A stretch of DNA of 64,000 nt from Bacteroidales bacterium. GTDB taxonomy: Bacteria > Bacteroidota > Bacteroidia > Bacteroidales > 4484-276. The notes below the pieces were generated by a model. It was not told where the DNA came from and ran no database searches. It saw nothing but the letters and a program-made list of their open reading frames with translations. The stretch is taken from NCBI GenBank assembly GCA_014860585.1, contig JACZJL010000023.1, forward strand, positions 1 to 64,000. The letters run 5' to 3'. This document shows positions 17,401 through 24,963 of the stretch, piece by piece. How positions within the stretch are numbered: position 1 is the first letter of the stretch; every line of letters begins with the position of its first letter. The translations under genes were made by a program, and so were the position numbers.

Positions 17401-17691
17401 CGGAGCATTATCCGGACCAACAAAAGACCAGTTCAGCCCAAGCGAGTTACCCGATTTCAACTGTCGCTTTTCGGCTTGCTCCCTTGCAAGAAGTACATCA
17501 TTTGAGTTGACTTCGCCGGTAATCTGGTTGCTCCTGATCTGATGAAGGTACTCCGCTGCATCGACTATTTCTAAATTGTCGCTCCTCTTTGAAGAAGGAT
17601 GATCTGAACCAACAAAGCCAGATGCAACAATGAGCCCGGTCAACCCAAGAATAAACGTTAATAAGCTCAATTGTAAAAGTTTACGTTTCAT
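14494..17691 (-). CDS. large T9SS-sorted BNR/sortilin-type beta-propeller protein
   Basis: A 1065-residue secreted protein. It has an N-terminal signal segment, then a region rich in BNR/VPS10-like repeats: GVTGGLWKTTNLGSTWSK near residue 95, GMFKSTDGDTFTLI, YNVYLSEDKGETWHVIF, and further partial copies with S/T-x-D-x-G-x-x-W cores. Such repeats build beta-propellers in glycosidases and Bacteroidota cell-surface proteins. The sialidase arginine triad is not recognisable, so enzymatic activity is not claimed. The last 75 residues are a Por sorting domain (IYPNPVH ... TAKMIVR). It is the first gene of a two-gene unit with the FN3-like protein. Confidence 0.88.
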   Translation of the reverse strand: MKRKLLQLSLLTFILGLTGLIVASGFVGSDHPSSKRSDNLEIVDAAEYLHQIRSNQITGEVNSNDVLLAREQAEKRQLKSGNSLGLNWSFVGPDNAPGRVRALIFDNKDQTAKTLITAGVTGGLWKTTNLGSTWSKINTANQNLYVTCMAQAADGTIYAGTGEYFCTEAETYIGGLVGQGMFKSTDGDTFTLITETTPTITADNDTVEWAYINKIAIDKNSGRVYAATNAGLWYSDNGNSGWMKANQYYHDTLTYEVALAIDSTVQCDSYEVVGNTIIMQNPQFNKAVVDTTNYQKTALAPERQIMEFGKINCSDVEVGNDGTVVATFGDMVHIATPGSNLVFTNKSGTPSNPKLITREDRDYTTTLIAVDTLGNSANRTVAFNQLTNYVPDPALGRPSPLANNPGRSQVAFAPSDPTGNIIYAVSTQAGFLYNVYLSEDKGETWHVIFPGGSTTLRPFNGSACYNNVFEVFPDNPYKVLLGGLTMWLGQRIEGTNGYFDWGLGPITAFLPAGHHVYAFQPGTVNKLAVATNRGISYGTVTTGSTDFNRINRTLSITQSYTIGIGGLKRKAVTGTQGDGTWFISGQGNTTENGEKIEASNGGFCEISKINPNAFVYSTSTGVIERSDDEGQNTSFNFNAPTSNLFMTPIALWEDFESENSRDSVTFKATTNYSEGEVIICRSANPGFGLDAGYPFTYTLEESLSEGDSLRIKDIIQSKLFIATHNTVYMTKDAVKFSKDTEWWQIALVAAANGAPTCIAYSKDANYLFIGTRTGTIMRISNLALAYDYERADIRSPYCIVSADIIQYPAFQGRFITSIAFDPNNDNNLIVTLGNYGNEDYVYRSTNALASPSTGINFMSITGDLPKMPVYSSIIEMNNSNIAIIGTELGVYTSSDIGNGAVSWVPDSEGVGIIPVFQIKQQTIFKDEFIIYSEDPTTPPLIYPRVDNWGTIYMATYGRGVFRDDSYEIVGINDPEMPVNANISTFSIYPNPVHTTATFTFDLISSSNVRITLYNLNGMIVKEFNAGTVSSGSFDVTLDCSDLPGGAYVARIDAGNEMLTAKMIVR

Positions 17692-17834
17692 GTTATGAAA
17701 ATTTGATTAGTATAATTTTTTATTTTTTAAATTCAACTCATCAGTAAAAAACGTGCCACTAAAATACTGCTTTTAATTAAACCTGCTGATTTTTGTTCCT
17801 TCTCGGTAGGTTCGATCTCAGCTATTTAACCAAA

Positions 17835-17842
17835 CAAAATTA
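17835..17842 (-). promoter_or_regulatory. candidate -7 box of the T9SS operon
   Basis: On the minus strand 17842-17835 reads TAATTTTG, a perfect -7 match, giving a leader of roughly 135 nt. No -33 TTG is found at normal spacing, which together with the upstream direct repeat may mean activator dependence (inference). Confidence 0.35.
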
Positions 17843-18166
17843 AAACTCTGATTCAGACAGCTAAATGAAAATCAGTTTAAGGCTAATCGAAATCAGTTTA
17901 CGGTGCACTGTTTCAGCATAAAAACACGCTTTAAAAACTGAATAATAGCTGAAAAAATCGATGAACAAAATTGAAAAAAAAACTCGTACCACAAACACTT
18001 TTAACTTAATATAAATTGATTTTAAATAGCAGTACATGAAAATCATGAGTTGGTGTATTCCGTTCGAGCTCCTAAATACAACAAACTGTTTGGTTTATAG
18101 ACATTCAATGACTTATTTTCAATTTTTCCCTATGTAATCATTTGAAATTTGAATCCTTGCACAATT

Positions 18167-18200
18167 TTTGGTAATCAATCCCTTTTAAGTACTACTTTTG
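18167..18200 (+). promoter_or_regulatory. promoter of the papain-fold gene
   Basis: TTTG at 18167-18170 and TACTTTTG at 18193-18200 are separated by 22 nt. The start codon at 18256 leaves a leader of about 50 nt. Confidence 0.5.
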
Positions 18201-18255
18201 CAATTGATATTAAAATCTCAGGCGAATTCATTAAAAATCACAATCAAATAACCGT

Positions 18256-19395
18256 ATGAAAAACAAATTGAAAGTTTTACTCCTGGCCGTTGCTTTAATC
18301 GGCATTTCCAATGTTGCTATTTGTCAACAAAAGTATTACGACCTTCAGACAATCAAACAAGTGAAAACAGCACCCGCCAAAGATCTTCAACGCCCGGGAT
18401 CTTGCTGGAGTAATGCCGGCACTGCATTGATTGAGGCAGAATGGATAAAAAACGGAAGAACAGAAATTGATCTTTCGGAGATGACTTTTATCCGGAATGC
18501 TTACGAATTGAAAGCCTTTGCTTACCTGAATTCAAAGGGAGCTACCAGGTTGGATGAAAGATTATTGGCCTCCGATGTTTTCCCTTTAATGGTTGAATAT
18601 GGTATGGCTCCGGAAGAAATGTTTATGAAAACCGTTGACAAACCGAGGGATGCCAGCTCTGGTGAAATGGACGCTATTTTACGTGGTACGATGCAGATGG
18701 TAATGGAAAAAGAAGGCGGCAATTTCACCGAAAGATGGCAAAGCACTTTTAATGCAGCCCTTTCACGCTACCTTGGCGAAACCCGTATTGCATTTAATTA
18801 CAACAATACGGAGTACACTCCAAAATCCTTTGCCGAAACTTCCGGTATTAATGCTACCGATTATATTGTTTTAACCTCCGACTCAAGAAACACTCCAGAT
18901 AGCAAAATTGAACTTCCTGCAAGAAATAACTGGAACAAAACACAGGCCTACAACGTTTCAGCTGATAACCTGCAAAGCACCATTCGTAACGCCGTAAACT
19001 CGGGTTACACAGTAATTTGGTACGGTAATCTCGCCGAAGAAATGATTTTTCCTGAAGAAATGGTTGCTATTGTACCTGCCGGAAAAATTGCAGACTTAAC
19101 CAAACCCAAAGAAGGGGTCGAAACAACTTACGAACCTCTCGCCGAAAAAGCAGTATCACCCGCCGACCGTCAAGCTAACTTTGAAGCCTCAGTTGGAAAA
19201 GAGCTTGATTACCTGATGATTTTTGGAACAAGTAAGGATAAAAATGGGAATGAGTATGTGATGGCAAAGAAAGTTTGCGAAGCAGGGAACAAAACAATTC
19301 ATCTTTCCCCTTCTTTCGTCAAACTGAACACTGGTTATGTATTACTGAACAAAAAAGGGCTGCCTGGAGATTTAAAATCGAAACTTAGCCTTTAA
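18256..19395 (+). CDS. degenerate C1B (bleomycin hydrolase/PepC-like) peptidase homologue
   Basis: The 379-residue product has a signal peptide (cleavage near residue 23, ICQ-QKYY) and matches Bacteroidota C1 family aminopeptidase C proteins throughout: QRPGSCWSNAG with the nucleophile-position Cys50, DLSEM at 72-76, the YTPKSFAE segment at 187-194, YTVIWYGNL near 251 and a PGDLKSKLSL ending. However the histidine loop, normally DHGMLITG, reads ELDYLMIFG (about 316-324), and the KNSWG asparagine loop reads AKKVCEAG (about 337-344). Catalytic His and Asn are therefore replaced, by Asp/Tyr and Lys. The Cys and fold remain, so it may be a non-peptidase binding or inhibitory protein of the periplasm or surface. 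Confidence 0.8.
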   Translation: MKNKLKVLLLAVALIGISNVAICQQKYYDLQTIKQVKTAPAKDLQRPGSCWSNAGTALIEAEWIKNGRTEIDLSEMTFIRNAYELKAFAYLNSKGATRLDERLLASDVFPLMVEYGMAPEEMFMKTVDKPRDASSGEMDAILRGTMQMVMEKEGGNFTERWQSTFNAALSRYLGETRIAFNYNNTEYTPKSFAETSGINATDYIVLTSDSRNTPDSKIELPARNNWNKTQAYNVSADNLQSTIRNAVNSGYTVIWYGNLAEEMIFPEEMVAIVPAGKIADLTKPKEGVETTYEPLAEKAVSPADRQANFEASVGKELDYLMIFGTSKDKNGNEYVMAKKVCEAGNKTIHLSPSFVKLNTGYVLLNKKGLPGDLKSKLSL

Positions 19396-19402
19396 ATTTA
19401 TT

Positions 19403-19431
19403 AAGCCGTTCATTTGCGAGCGGCTTTTTTT
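19403..19431. terminator. intrinsic terminator between convergent genes
   Basis: AAGCCG (19403-19408) pairs with CGGCTT (19421-19426), followed by a T run to 19431. It terminates the papain-fold gene and overlaps the last codons/stop of batE on the other strand. Confidence 0.7.
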
Positions 19432-20182
19432 ATATCCTTCTAAAATCACTCTCCCTGATCCAGCCCTTACTTCCATCAGGTATCCGGATTTCAAACCACT
19501 CCCCCACCTGGTTCGTGATTTGCACTTTGATGCCTTCGTGAATTACAAAAATATCGGTGCTATTATCTCTTGGAGAGCTTTTAACCGTGACTGTCGGTGT
19601 AAAAACGATGGCCTCCGCCTGTTTCCTAAATTGAATGTAGCGTTGGTTTGCCAGGGTAAATGAGCCGGCAAACACGACAATCAGCACAATTCCCATCCAA
19701 AAACCAAATTTCCTAAGCCAAATAACCCTCGAAAGGAGGAAGATAAGAATCATCAGCAGTATGAATAAAAAACAAATCACACTGATAGTTGCCCATTGAT
19801 CGAGAGAGCGACTATTCACGAGCAATTTCCACCATGTAAAAATAAAAAATTCGGGCAGTGGCTCAATTTTGTCAACAATACGGCTATTGGCTAATTCAAG
19901 ATTAAAGAGAATATCAGGATCGTATGGGGTTATTTTTTTGGCTCTTTCAAAGTTAAGAATTGCCATGGGAAGGTTATTGACTTTGAAGTAAGCATTTCCC
20001 AGGTTAAAGTAAAGTGCTGATGATTCAAAACCGCTATTCAAAATCGTTTCGTAAGTTTCGATGGCAGGAATAAAATCGCCTTCGTTATAAAATTTGTTCG
20101 CCTGTTCCATAAGAATAAGCTTGTCGTCTGCCTTCGCGTTAAAGGACACCAAAAGGAAAATCAATATCAACAGATGTTTCAT
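19430..20182 (-). CDS. batE: BatE: TPR and SH3-domain membrane protein
   Basis: From ATG 20182 the product is 250 residues (an upstream in-frame TTG at 20191 is less likely). It has a signal peptide, two to three TPR units (ALYFNLGNAYFKVNNLPMAI and neighbours, about residues 20-95), two transmembrane helices (about 125-150 and 160-180) and a C-terminal bacterial SH3 domain (VTVKSSPRDNSTDIFV ... GSKGWIRESDF). This is the BatE architecture of the Bacteroides aerotolerance operon. It is the last gene of the operon, 12 nt after batD. Confidence 0.85.
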   Translation of the reverse strand: MKHLLILIFLLVSFNAKADDKLILMEQANKFYNEGDFIPAIETYETILNSGFESSALYFNLGNAYFKVNNLPMAILNFERAKKITPYDPDILFNLELANSRIVDKIEPLPEFFIFTWWKLLVNSRSLDQWATISVICFLFILLMILIFLLSRVIWLRKFGFWMGIVLIVVFAGSFTLANQRYIQFRKQAEAIVFTPTVTVKSSPRDNSTDIFVIHEGIKVQITNQVGEWFEIRIPDGSKGWIRESDFRRI

Positions 20183-20194
20183 GGTAAGCAATGA

Positions 20195-22051
20195 TTATTT
20201 AAGTTCCTTTTCTAATTTTGTAATGATCTCAAGTGCACCAGTATAGACCTTCTCCATATTGTCTGTTTTGCTGCCGGGAGCAAAACGTGCAAATTCGGTC
20301 TGATTCAATGTTTCGATAAACTGGTTGATGGTTTCCTCATTCGTGTTTTTTGAAGTCAACCTGGTTCTCACATTGTCCATCGAAAGTTCGGATACCGGAA
20401 TACTCAGTTTATCACTAAGATACCCCCATGATGCCCTTGAAATTTCGATATAGAATTCGCTCTCTTTGCTGTTTTTCATGAATTCATGTGCCAATTTCAG
20501 CCGTTTGCGTGCAATCTTTGTAGCCCGCAAATTCTTCATCAATTCTGCATTTCCTCTTTTTTTCATTTGCTTGCTCCATACCACCAGAACAAGGATAAGC
20601 AGGATCAAGGGGATGATTAGGAAAAGGAAGTAGCTTTGAGAGCGGAAGAAGTAAGTACCGACCGGCCGAAAACTATATGGTGGCAACTTAATATGCCTGA
20701 TGTCCGACCCGATGATCTGAATGCCTTCCTGACGAACGGTTCCGCTGTAAGTAACCACTGAGGATGCTCCATCTCCTCTCTCGACGGTAATATTGTATTC
20801 CGGAGTTCTTTCGGAGATGTAAACGTTCTGACCCAAATCAAAATGAGAAAACTCAATGGGTCTGATCTTGAAATTACCCGGATTACGAGGTATTACGAGG
20901 TATTCAAAAGTGCGTGTTCCGGAAACCCCGGATGGGGTGACCTTAATGTCAGATTTAATTTCCGGGTCAAAGACTTCGAAATCAGGAGGGAATGCAATCT
21001 TTGGAAGGTCAAATAGCTCTATGTTTCCGCTGCCCTGGACTGTGAGTTTTATCGAAATGGGTTCATTGGCTTTCACTTCTGTTTTGTCGATCTGTGAGCG
21101 AAGCGTAAATTTACCTACGGCGCCGCTGAAATCAGCAGGCCTTTCTTTGGTCGGAAGTGGCTTAACATCGACGGTAATGCTGTTTGAAAGCAGGTTTTTC
21201 GTGACATCCTTTGAGCGGCTGCTAAAGAAAGGATCGTTAAAGAAGCTGTCGAAGAATGGATCGGATGTCCGGCGCTTGGCGTCAGTTCTTAGCAGCACAG
21301 TGAGTTCAGTTTCGCCCGGGCTGATGTCAATTTTCCCGGTTCTCTGAGGGAACAGGGCAAAACGACGCACTTCTGCTACGTTATATTGTTTTCCCTTTAT
21401 TGTTTCGGTTGCAGTAGGGATTTCTCTTTGATTCGGGAACAGATTTTTCACCCAAAAACCGGGAAATGAAGAGATTTTCTGAAACCCGTCATGACCGGCT
21501 ATCTGGTTGTTAAAATATAGTTTATAAGAGATGATGATTTGTTCGCCGAGATAGGGCGCAGTATTACTTACTTCAGCACGAAGAAAAACATCGACGGCTT
21601 CGTCGCTACCCTGCTGCTGTGACCCTTGACCCGAAGGTGCTGTTTGCCCGCCACTCTTAACCTGAACAGTCACTGAATTGGATGTGTATTTTTTCCCTGC
21701 ATAGTTGATTGTGGCCGGTGGTATGGTGAAGGTTCCTTCTTTTGTGGATGCAAGTATGTAAGTAAAAGTGTAAGATACTTCGCGGGTCACATTTCCTCCT
21801 ACAATCTGGACACTGGAACTGGTAGAAGTGTTAGGGCCATTCAATACGTTAAAATCAACAATATTAGGACCTTTAAACCCTGTTCCTTCAGCATTGATCC
21901 TATATTGTAACTGGAATCTTTCACCTAAAGTCACCACAGATTTGGCAACCCCGGAAAACTCAACCTGCTGTGCTGACAGCCAAACAGGCAACACAAACAG
22001 GAGGGCCGTAATCATCAACATCATCCTGCGTTTTAGCTTCTTCATTTTCAT
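20195..22051 (-). CDS. batD: BatD: oxygen-tolerance protein
   Basis: About 618 residues from ATG 22051 (ATG 22075 is an alternative that adds eight residues). It has a signal peptide ending near LSA-QQVEF, a periplasmic region of repeated beta domains with PPATINYAGKKYTSN and the FDSFFNDPFF segment typical of BatD, one transmembrane helix near residue 455 (FLFLIIPLILLILVLVVW), and a cytoplasmic helical tail. Bat proteins are linked to aerotolerance in Bacteroides fragilis and to stress survival in Leptospira; the molecular role is unproven. It probably scaffolds BatA/BatB in the envelope. Confidence 0.9.
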   Translation of the reverse strand: MKMKKLKRRMMLMITALLFVLPVWLSAQQVEFSGVAKSVVTLGERFQLQYRINAEGTGFKGPNIVDFNVLNGPNTSTSSSVQIVGGNVTREVSYTFTYILASTKEGTFTIPPATINYAGKKYTSNSVTVQVKSGGQTAPSGQGSQQQGSDEAVDVFLRAEVSNTAPYLGEQIIISYKLYFNNQIAGHDGFQKISSFPGFWVKNLFPNQREIPTATETIKGKQYNVAEVRRFALFPQRTGKIDISPGETELTVLLRTDAKRRTSDPFFDSFFNDPFFSSRSKDVTKNLLSNSITVDVKPLPTKERPADFSGAVGKFTLRSQIDKTEVKANEPISIKLTVQGSGNIELFDLPKIAFPPDFEVFDPEIKSDIKVTPSGVSGTRTFEYLVIPRNPGNFKIRPIEFSHFDLGQNVYISERTPEYNITVERGDGASSVVTYSGTVRQEGIQIIGSDIRHIKLPPYSFRPVGTYFFRSQSYFLFLIIPLILLILVLVVWSKQMKKRGNAELMKNLRATKIARKRLKLAHEFMKNSKESEFYIEISRASWGYLSDKLSIPVSELSMDNVRTRLTSKNTNEETINQFIETLNQTEFARFAPGSKTDNMEKVYTGALEIITKLEKELK

Positions 22052-22097
22052 TATCGGGTTATAAGTCCTTTCCATTTCTTTTGTCTAAAAGCAAAAC

Positions 22098-22865
22098 CTA
22101 CCAGTCTTTTTCAGTTGTAACTCGCTTGGCATTTTTAAATTCTTCCATTTTCAATTTTTCCATAGTCCGGCGTTCGCGTTCCTGCATGGCCTGCAGCATA
22201 CGTTCGGCATCTTCTTTAGAAATTTGTCTTGGTTGTGCCTGATTTTGTTGTTGTTGAGCATCTTTCTGCGAATCCTGCTGCTGTGATTCCTGTTGTTGTT
22301 GCTCCTGGTTTTGCTCCTGTTGCTGGTTTTGCTCCTGGTCTTGCTGTTGATCTTCCTTCTGATCCTGGTTTTGATCTTGATTTTCCTGCTGCTCCTGTTG
22401 TTGCTGCTGCTGATTGCGAAGCATTTGCTGGGCGTACAAGAGATTGTATTTAGTGTCTAAATCATCTGGGTTTAATCTCAAAGCATTTTTGTACGCTTCG
22501 ATGGCCTGATCATATTGTTGCAAATTAACCATTGAATTGCCGAGATTGTGAAAAGACTTTGCACGTTGATCATCAGAGACATTACGACGGGAAAGATTAT
22601 CGAAAATAGAGGCTGACTCTTCATAATTTTCCTGCTGAAAAAGCGCCCCTCCAAGATTGAATTCACCCACTTCTGACTTTGCGTTCTTTTCCAATGCTTT
22701 CTGGTAATCCACCTCAGCTTCCTTGTAGTCTCCACGCTCAAAAGCATTATTACCTCGTCGGATAAATTTGTTTTCGCTCTGAGCAAATGCACTCATATCG
22801 GAGATTAAAACAGCAACGGTTAAAAAAAATCCCAAATAAAATATTTTTCTTTCTATTAAATCCAT
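22098..22865 (-). CDS. batC: BatC: TPR protein with Gln-rich tail
   Basis: The product is 255 residues from ATG 22865; the frame is open to 22958 but that part overlaps batB. It has a signal peptide (cleavage near MSAFA-QSE), three TPR motifs (about residues 30-150, including SFHNLGNSMVNLQQYDQAIEAYKNAL-type repeats), then a very Gln/Glu/Asp-rich stretch of about 65 residues (roughly 157-222) and a charged C-terminus. The Gln tract is encoded by imperfect CAG/CAA repeats. It lies between batB and batD with 19- and 46-nt gaps. Confidence 0.88.
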   Translation of the reverse strand: MDLIERKIFYLGFFLTVAVLISDMSAFAQSENKFIRRGNNAFERGDYKEAEVDYQKALEKNAKSEVGEFNLGGALFQQENYEESASIFDNLSRRNVSDDQRAKSFHNLGNSMVNLQQYDQAIEAYKNALRLNPDDLDTKYNLLYAQQMLRNQQQQQQEQQENQDQNQDQKEDQQQDQEQNQQQEQNQEQQQQESQQQDSQKDAQQQQNQAQPRQISKEDAERMLQAMQERERRTMEKLKMEEFKNAKRVTTEKDW

Positions 22866-22884
22866 AGTTTTTTCATCCTGATAT

Positions 22885-23931
22885 TTAAAGTTTATTTTCC
22901 CCAAAAATATTAACCCTCCGGAATCTGCTGCTTCTCCGCTCAAAAATGAGAAATTCAAGCAGTAAAATCAGAAGCGCAGGAGCCAGGAAATACTGGAAAC
23001 GGTCTTCATAGTCTGTAAACATCCGCGACTCAAATTCAGTTTTTTCGAGTTGTGAGATTTCTTCAAAAATAATACGCAAGCCGACTTGAGTATTATTTGC
23101 CCGCACGTATTGCCCGTTGCCTGCCGAAGCAATTTCTTTGAGCATGTTTTCATCGAGCCGGGAGATTACCGTGTTGTTGCTGCGATCCTTTTTAAAACCC
23201 TGCTGGTTACCTGCACGGTCAACGATCGGAATGGGAGCTCCTTCGGGTAATCCCATGCCAACGGTAAAAATCCTGATGTTCTTTTCGACTGCATTTTGTG
23301 CTGCTTCTTTCACATCACCTTCATGATCTTCTCCGTCAGTTATTATGATTATGGCTTTTTCAGTTTCACTCTCATCAAAAAGATCAATTGAAAGGTTGAT
23401 TGCATCAGCAATTGCAGTACCCTGAACAGGAACACTTTCTGTACTGATATTTGAGACAAATAGTCTAACGGCTGCATAGTCAGTAGTGATTGGTAACTGC
23501 GTGTACGCTCTTCCGGCAAAAACTACAATTCCGATCCTGTCATTACCCAATTCATCAACAAGCCTGGTGATGGCCTGCCTTGCACGCTGCAGCCGGTTGG
23601 GTTTGATATCCTGAGCAAGCATGCTTTCTGACACATCGACAGCAATAACCAGGTCAATTCCTTTACGGTCAATTTTTTCGAGTTTTGAACCGATCTGAGG
23701 ATTGGCGAGGCCAATAATGATGAGTGTAAAAGCAAGCATAGAAAGTACAAATTTGAAAACCAGTCGATTTTTTGACATGTCAGGCATCAGGATACGGATG
23801 AGATGAGTATCGCCAAATCGTTTGATAGCAGCCTTTTTCCAATATATCATCAGTACAAAAATGACTATGAAAAGGGGGATAAGCAGCAATGCCCAAAAGA
23901 AATCCGGATTTGCAAATTTAAAAACCTGCAT
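22885..23931 (-). CDS. batB: BatB: von Willebrand factor A membrane protein
   Basis: From ATG 23931 the product has 348 residues: two N-terminal transmembrane helices (about 10-30 and 58-77), a VWA domain (about 92-300) with an intact MIDAS motif DVSES at 99-103 and TDGEDHEGDV further on, and a C-terminal helix. BatA and BatB form paired VWA subunits on the periplasmic face and are usually served by the MoxR ATPase. The frame extends to a TTG at 23940, which would add only three residues. Confidence 0.92.
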   Translation of the reverse strand: MQVFKFANPDFFWALLLIPLFIVIFVLMIYWKKAAIKRFGDTHLIRILMPDMSKNRLVFKFVLSMLAFTLIIIGLANPQIGSKLEKIDRKGIDLVIAVDVSESMLAQDIKPNRLQRARQAITRLVDELGNDRIGIVVFAGRAYTQLPITTDYAAVRLFVSNISTESVPVQGTAIADAINLSIDLFDESETEKAIIIITDGEDHEGDVKEAAQNAVEKNIRIFTVGMGLPEGAPIPIVDRAGNQQGFKKDRSNNTVISRLDENMLKEIASAGNGQYVRANNTQVGLRIIFEEISQLEKTEFESRMFTDYEDRFQYFLAPALLILLLEFLIFERRSSRFRRVNIFGENKL

Positions 23932-23952
23932 AGTATTCAAATTTTCACTTCG

Positions 23953-24948
23953 TTAAGGTGTTGTTCTGAAAAATGTATACTTCATTATCAATTCGATAAC
24001 AAAAAATAGCAAAGCGATCAAAGCAAATGGAAGAAATTCCTCGTGCTTTTTATAAAACTCTGTTACATCAATTTTTGATTTCTCTAATTTATCTATTTCG
24101 GCATAAACCTCCTGAAGTTTTGTATTACTCGTTGCGCGAAAGTATTTACCATCGGTTTCATTCGATATATTGATCAGCAACTCCTCATCAATTTCAACGG
24201 GAATGTTCTGATACCGTATACCAAAAGGAGTTTGCACCGGATAAGGCGCTGTTCCCAGACTTCCAATTCCAACACCATAGACGCGAATCTTATTCAGTTT
24301 AGCGATTTCGGCAGCAGAAAGCGGGTCAACCGCCCCCATATTGTTGACGCCATCGGTGAGCAAAATAATAACTTTACTCACAGCATCGCTTTCGGCAAGC
24401 CGTGCAACCCCTGTGGCAAGCCCATCGCCAATGGCGGTTCCGTCTTCGATCATCCCGGTTTTGATTTTCCTGAACATCTCAGTCAGCACTTTATGATCGG
24501 TTGTCAGCGGCACCTGCGTAAATGCTTCACCGGCAAATACAACAAGTCCAATTCTGTCGCCTGGTCGGCCACTGATAAATTCGATGGCCAATTCTTTTGC
24601 CGCATCTATGCGGTTTGGTCTAAAATCTTCAGCAAGCATACTTCCCGAAATATCCACAGCAATGACAATGTCAATGCCTTCGATGGTAACATCCTGGCTG
24701 CTTGAGGTGGATTGTGGCCTTGCCAAAGCAACCACCAATAGAGCGATTGCTAAAATTCTAAAAACAAATAGCAGGTGATAAAGATAAAGCTTGTACGTAG
24801 TTTTTACAGCAGCAAAAGGGAGTGTTGTAGAGATTTTAATCTCCGCCTTGCTCCTTTTATTTTTGAACCAATACCAGGCAATCATCACCGGGATGATGAG
24901 CAATACCCAAAAGTATTCAGGATAGGCATATTCAAATTCCTTAAACAT
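23953..24948 (-). CDS. batA: BatA: von Willebrand factor A membrane protein
   Basis: A 331-residue protein with the same plan as BatB: transmembrane helices at about 11-28 and 56-76, VWA domain with MIDAS DISGS at 99-103 and TDGVNNMG, and a final transmembrane helix near 310-325. The two proteins are paralogues. It follows the DUF4381-like gene by 15 nt and precedes batB by about 21 nt, in one operon. Confidence 0.92.
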   Translation of the reverse strand: MFKEFEYAYPEYFWVLLIIPVMIAWYWFKNKRSKAEIKISTTLPFAAVKTTYKLYLYHLLFVFRILAIALLVVALARPQSTSSSQDVTIEGIDIVIAVDISGSMLAEDFRPNRIDAAKELAIEFISGRPGDRIGLVVFAGEAFTQVPLTTDHKVLTEMFRKIKTGMIEDGTAIGDGLATGVARLAESDAVSKVIILLTDGVNNMGAVDPLSAAEIAKLNKIRVYGVGIGSLGTAPYPVQTPFGIRYQNIPVEIDEELLINISNETDGKYFRATSNTKLQEVYAEIDKLEKSKIDVTEFYKKHEEFLPFALIALLFFVIELIMKYTFFRTTP

Positions 24949-24963
24949 CTCTGTATCCCTAAT

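Larger units (their letters stand above)
17692..18255. other. long intergenic region between divergent genes
   Basis: These 564 AT-rich bases separate the T9SS operon (minus) from the papain-fold gene (plus). I see no plausible gene or structured RNA. It holds a candidate -7 box for each side (listed) and a direct repeat of about 11-12 bp, aaatcagttta, at 17869-17879 and 17890-17900, centres 21 bp apart, about 30-60 bp upstream of the minus-strand -7 box. Confidence 0.6.

Noticed and set aside
20881-20903. Tandem duplication acgaggtattacgaggtatt
   Set aside because: It lies inside the batD coding frame and encodes an ordinary segment; two 10-bp copies read in different frames look coincidental.
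22200-22430. CAG/CTG-type tandem repeat in batC as a microsatellite element
   Set aside because: It is in-frame coding DNA for the Gln/Glu/Asp-rich BatC tail; kept as a protein feature.
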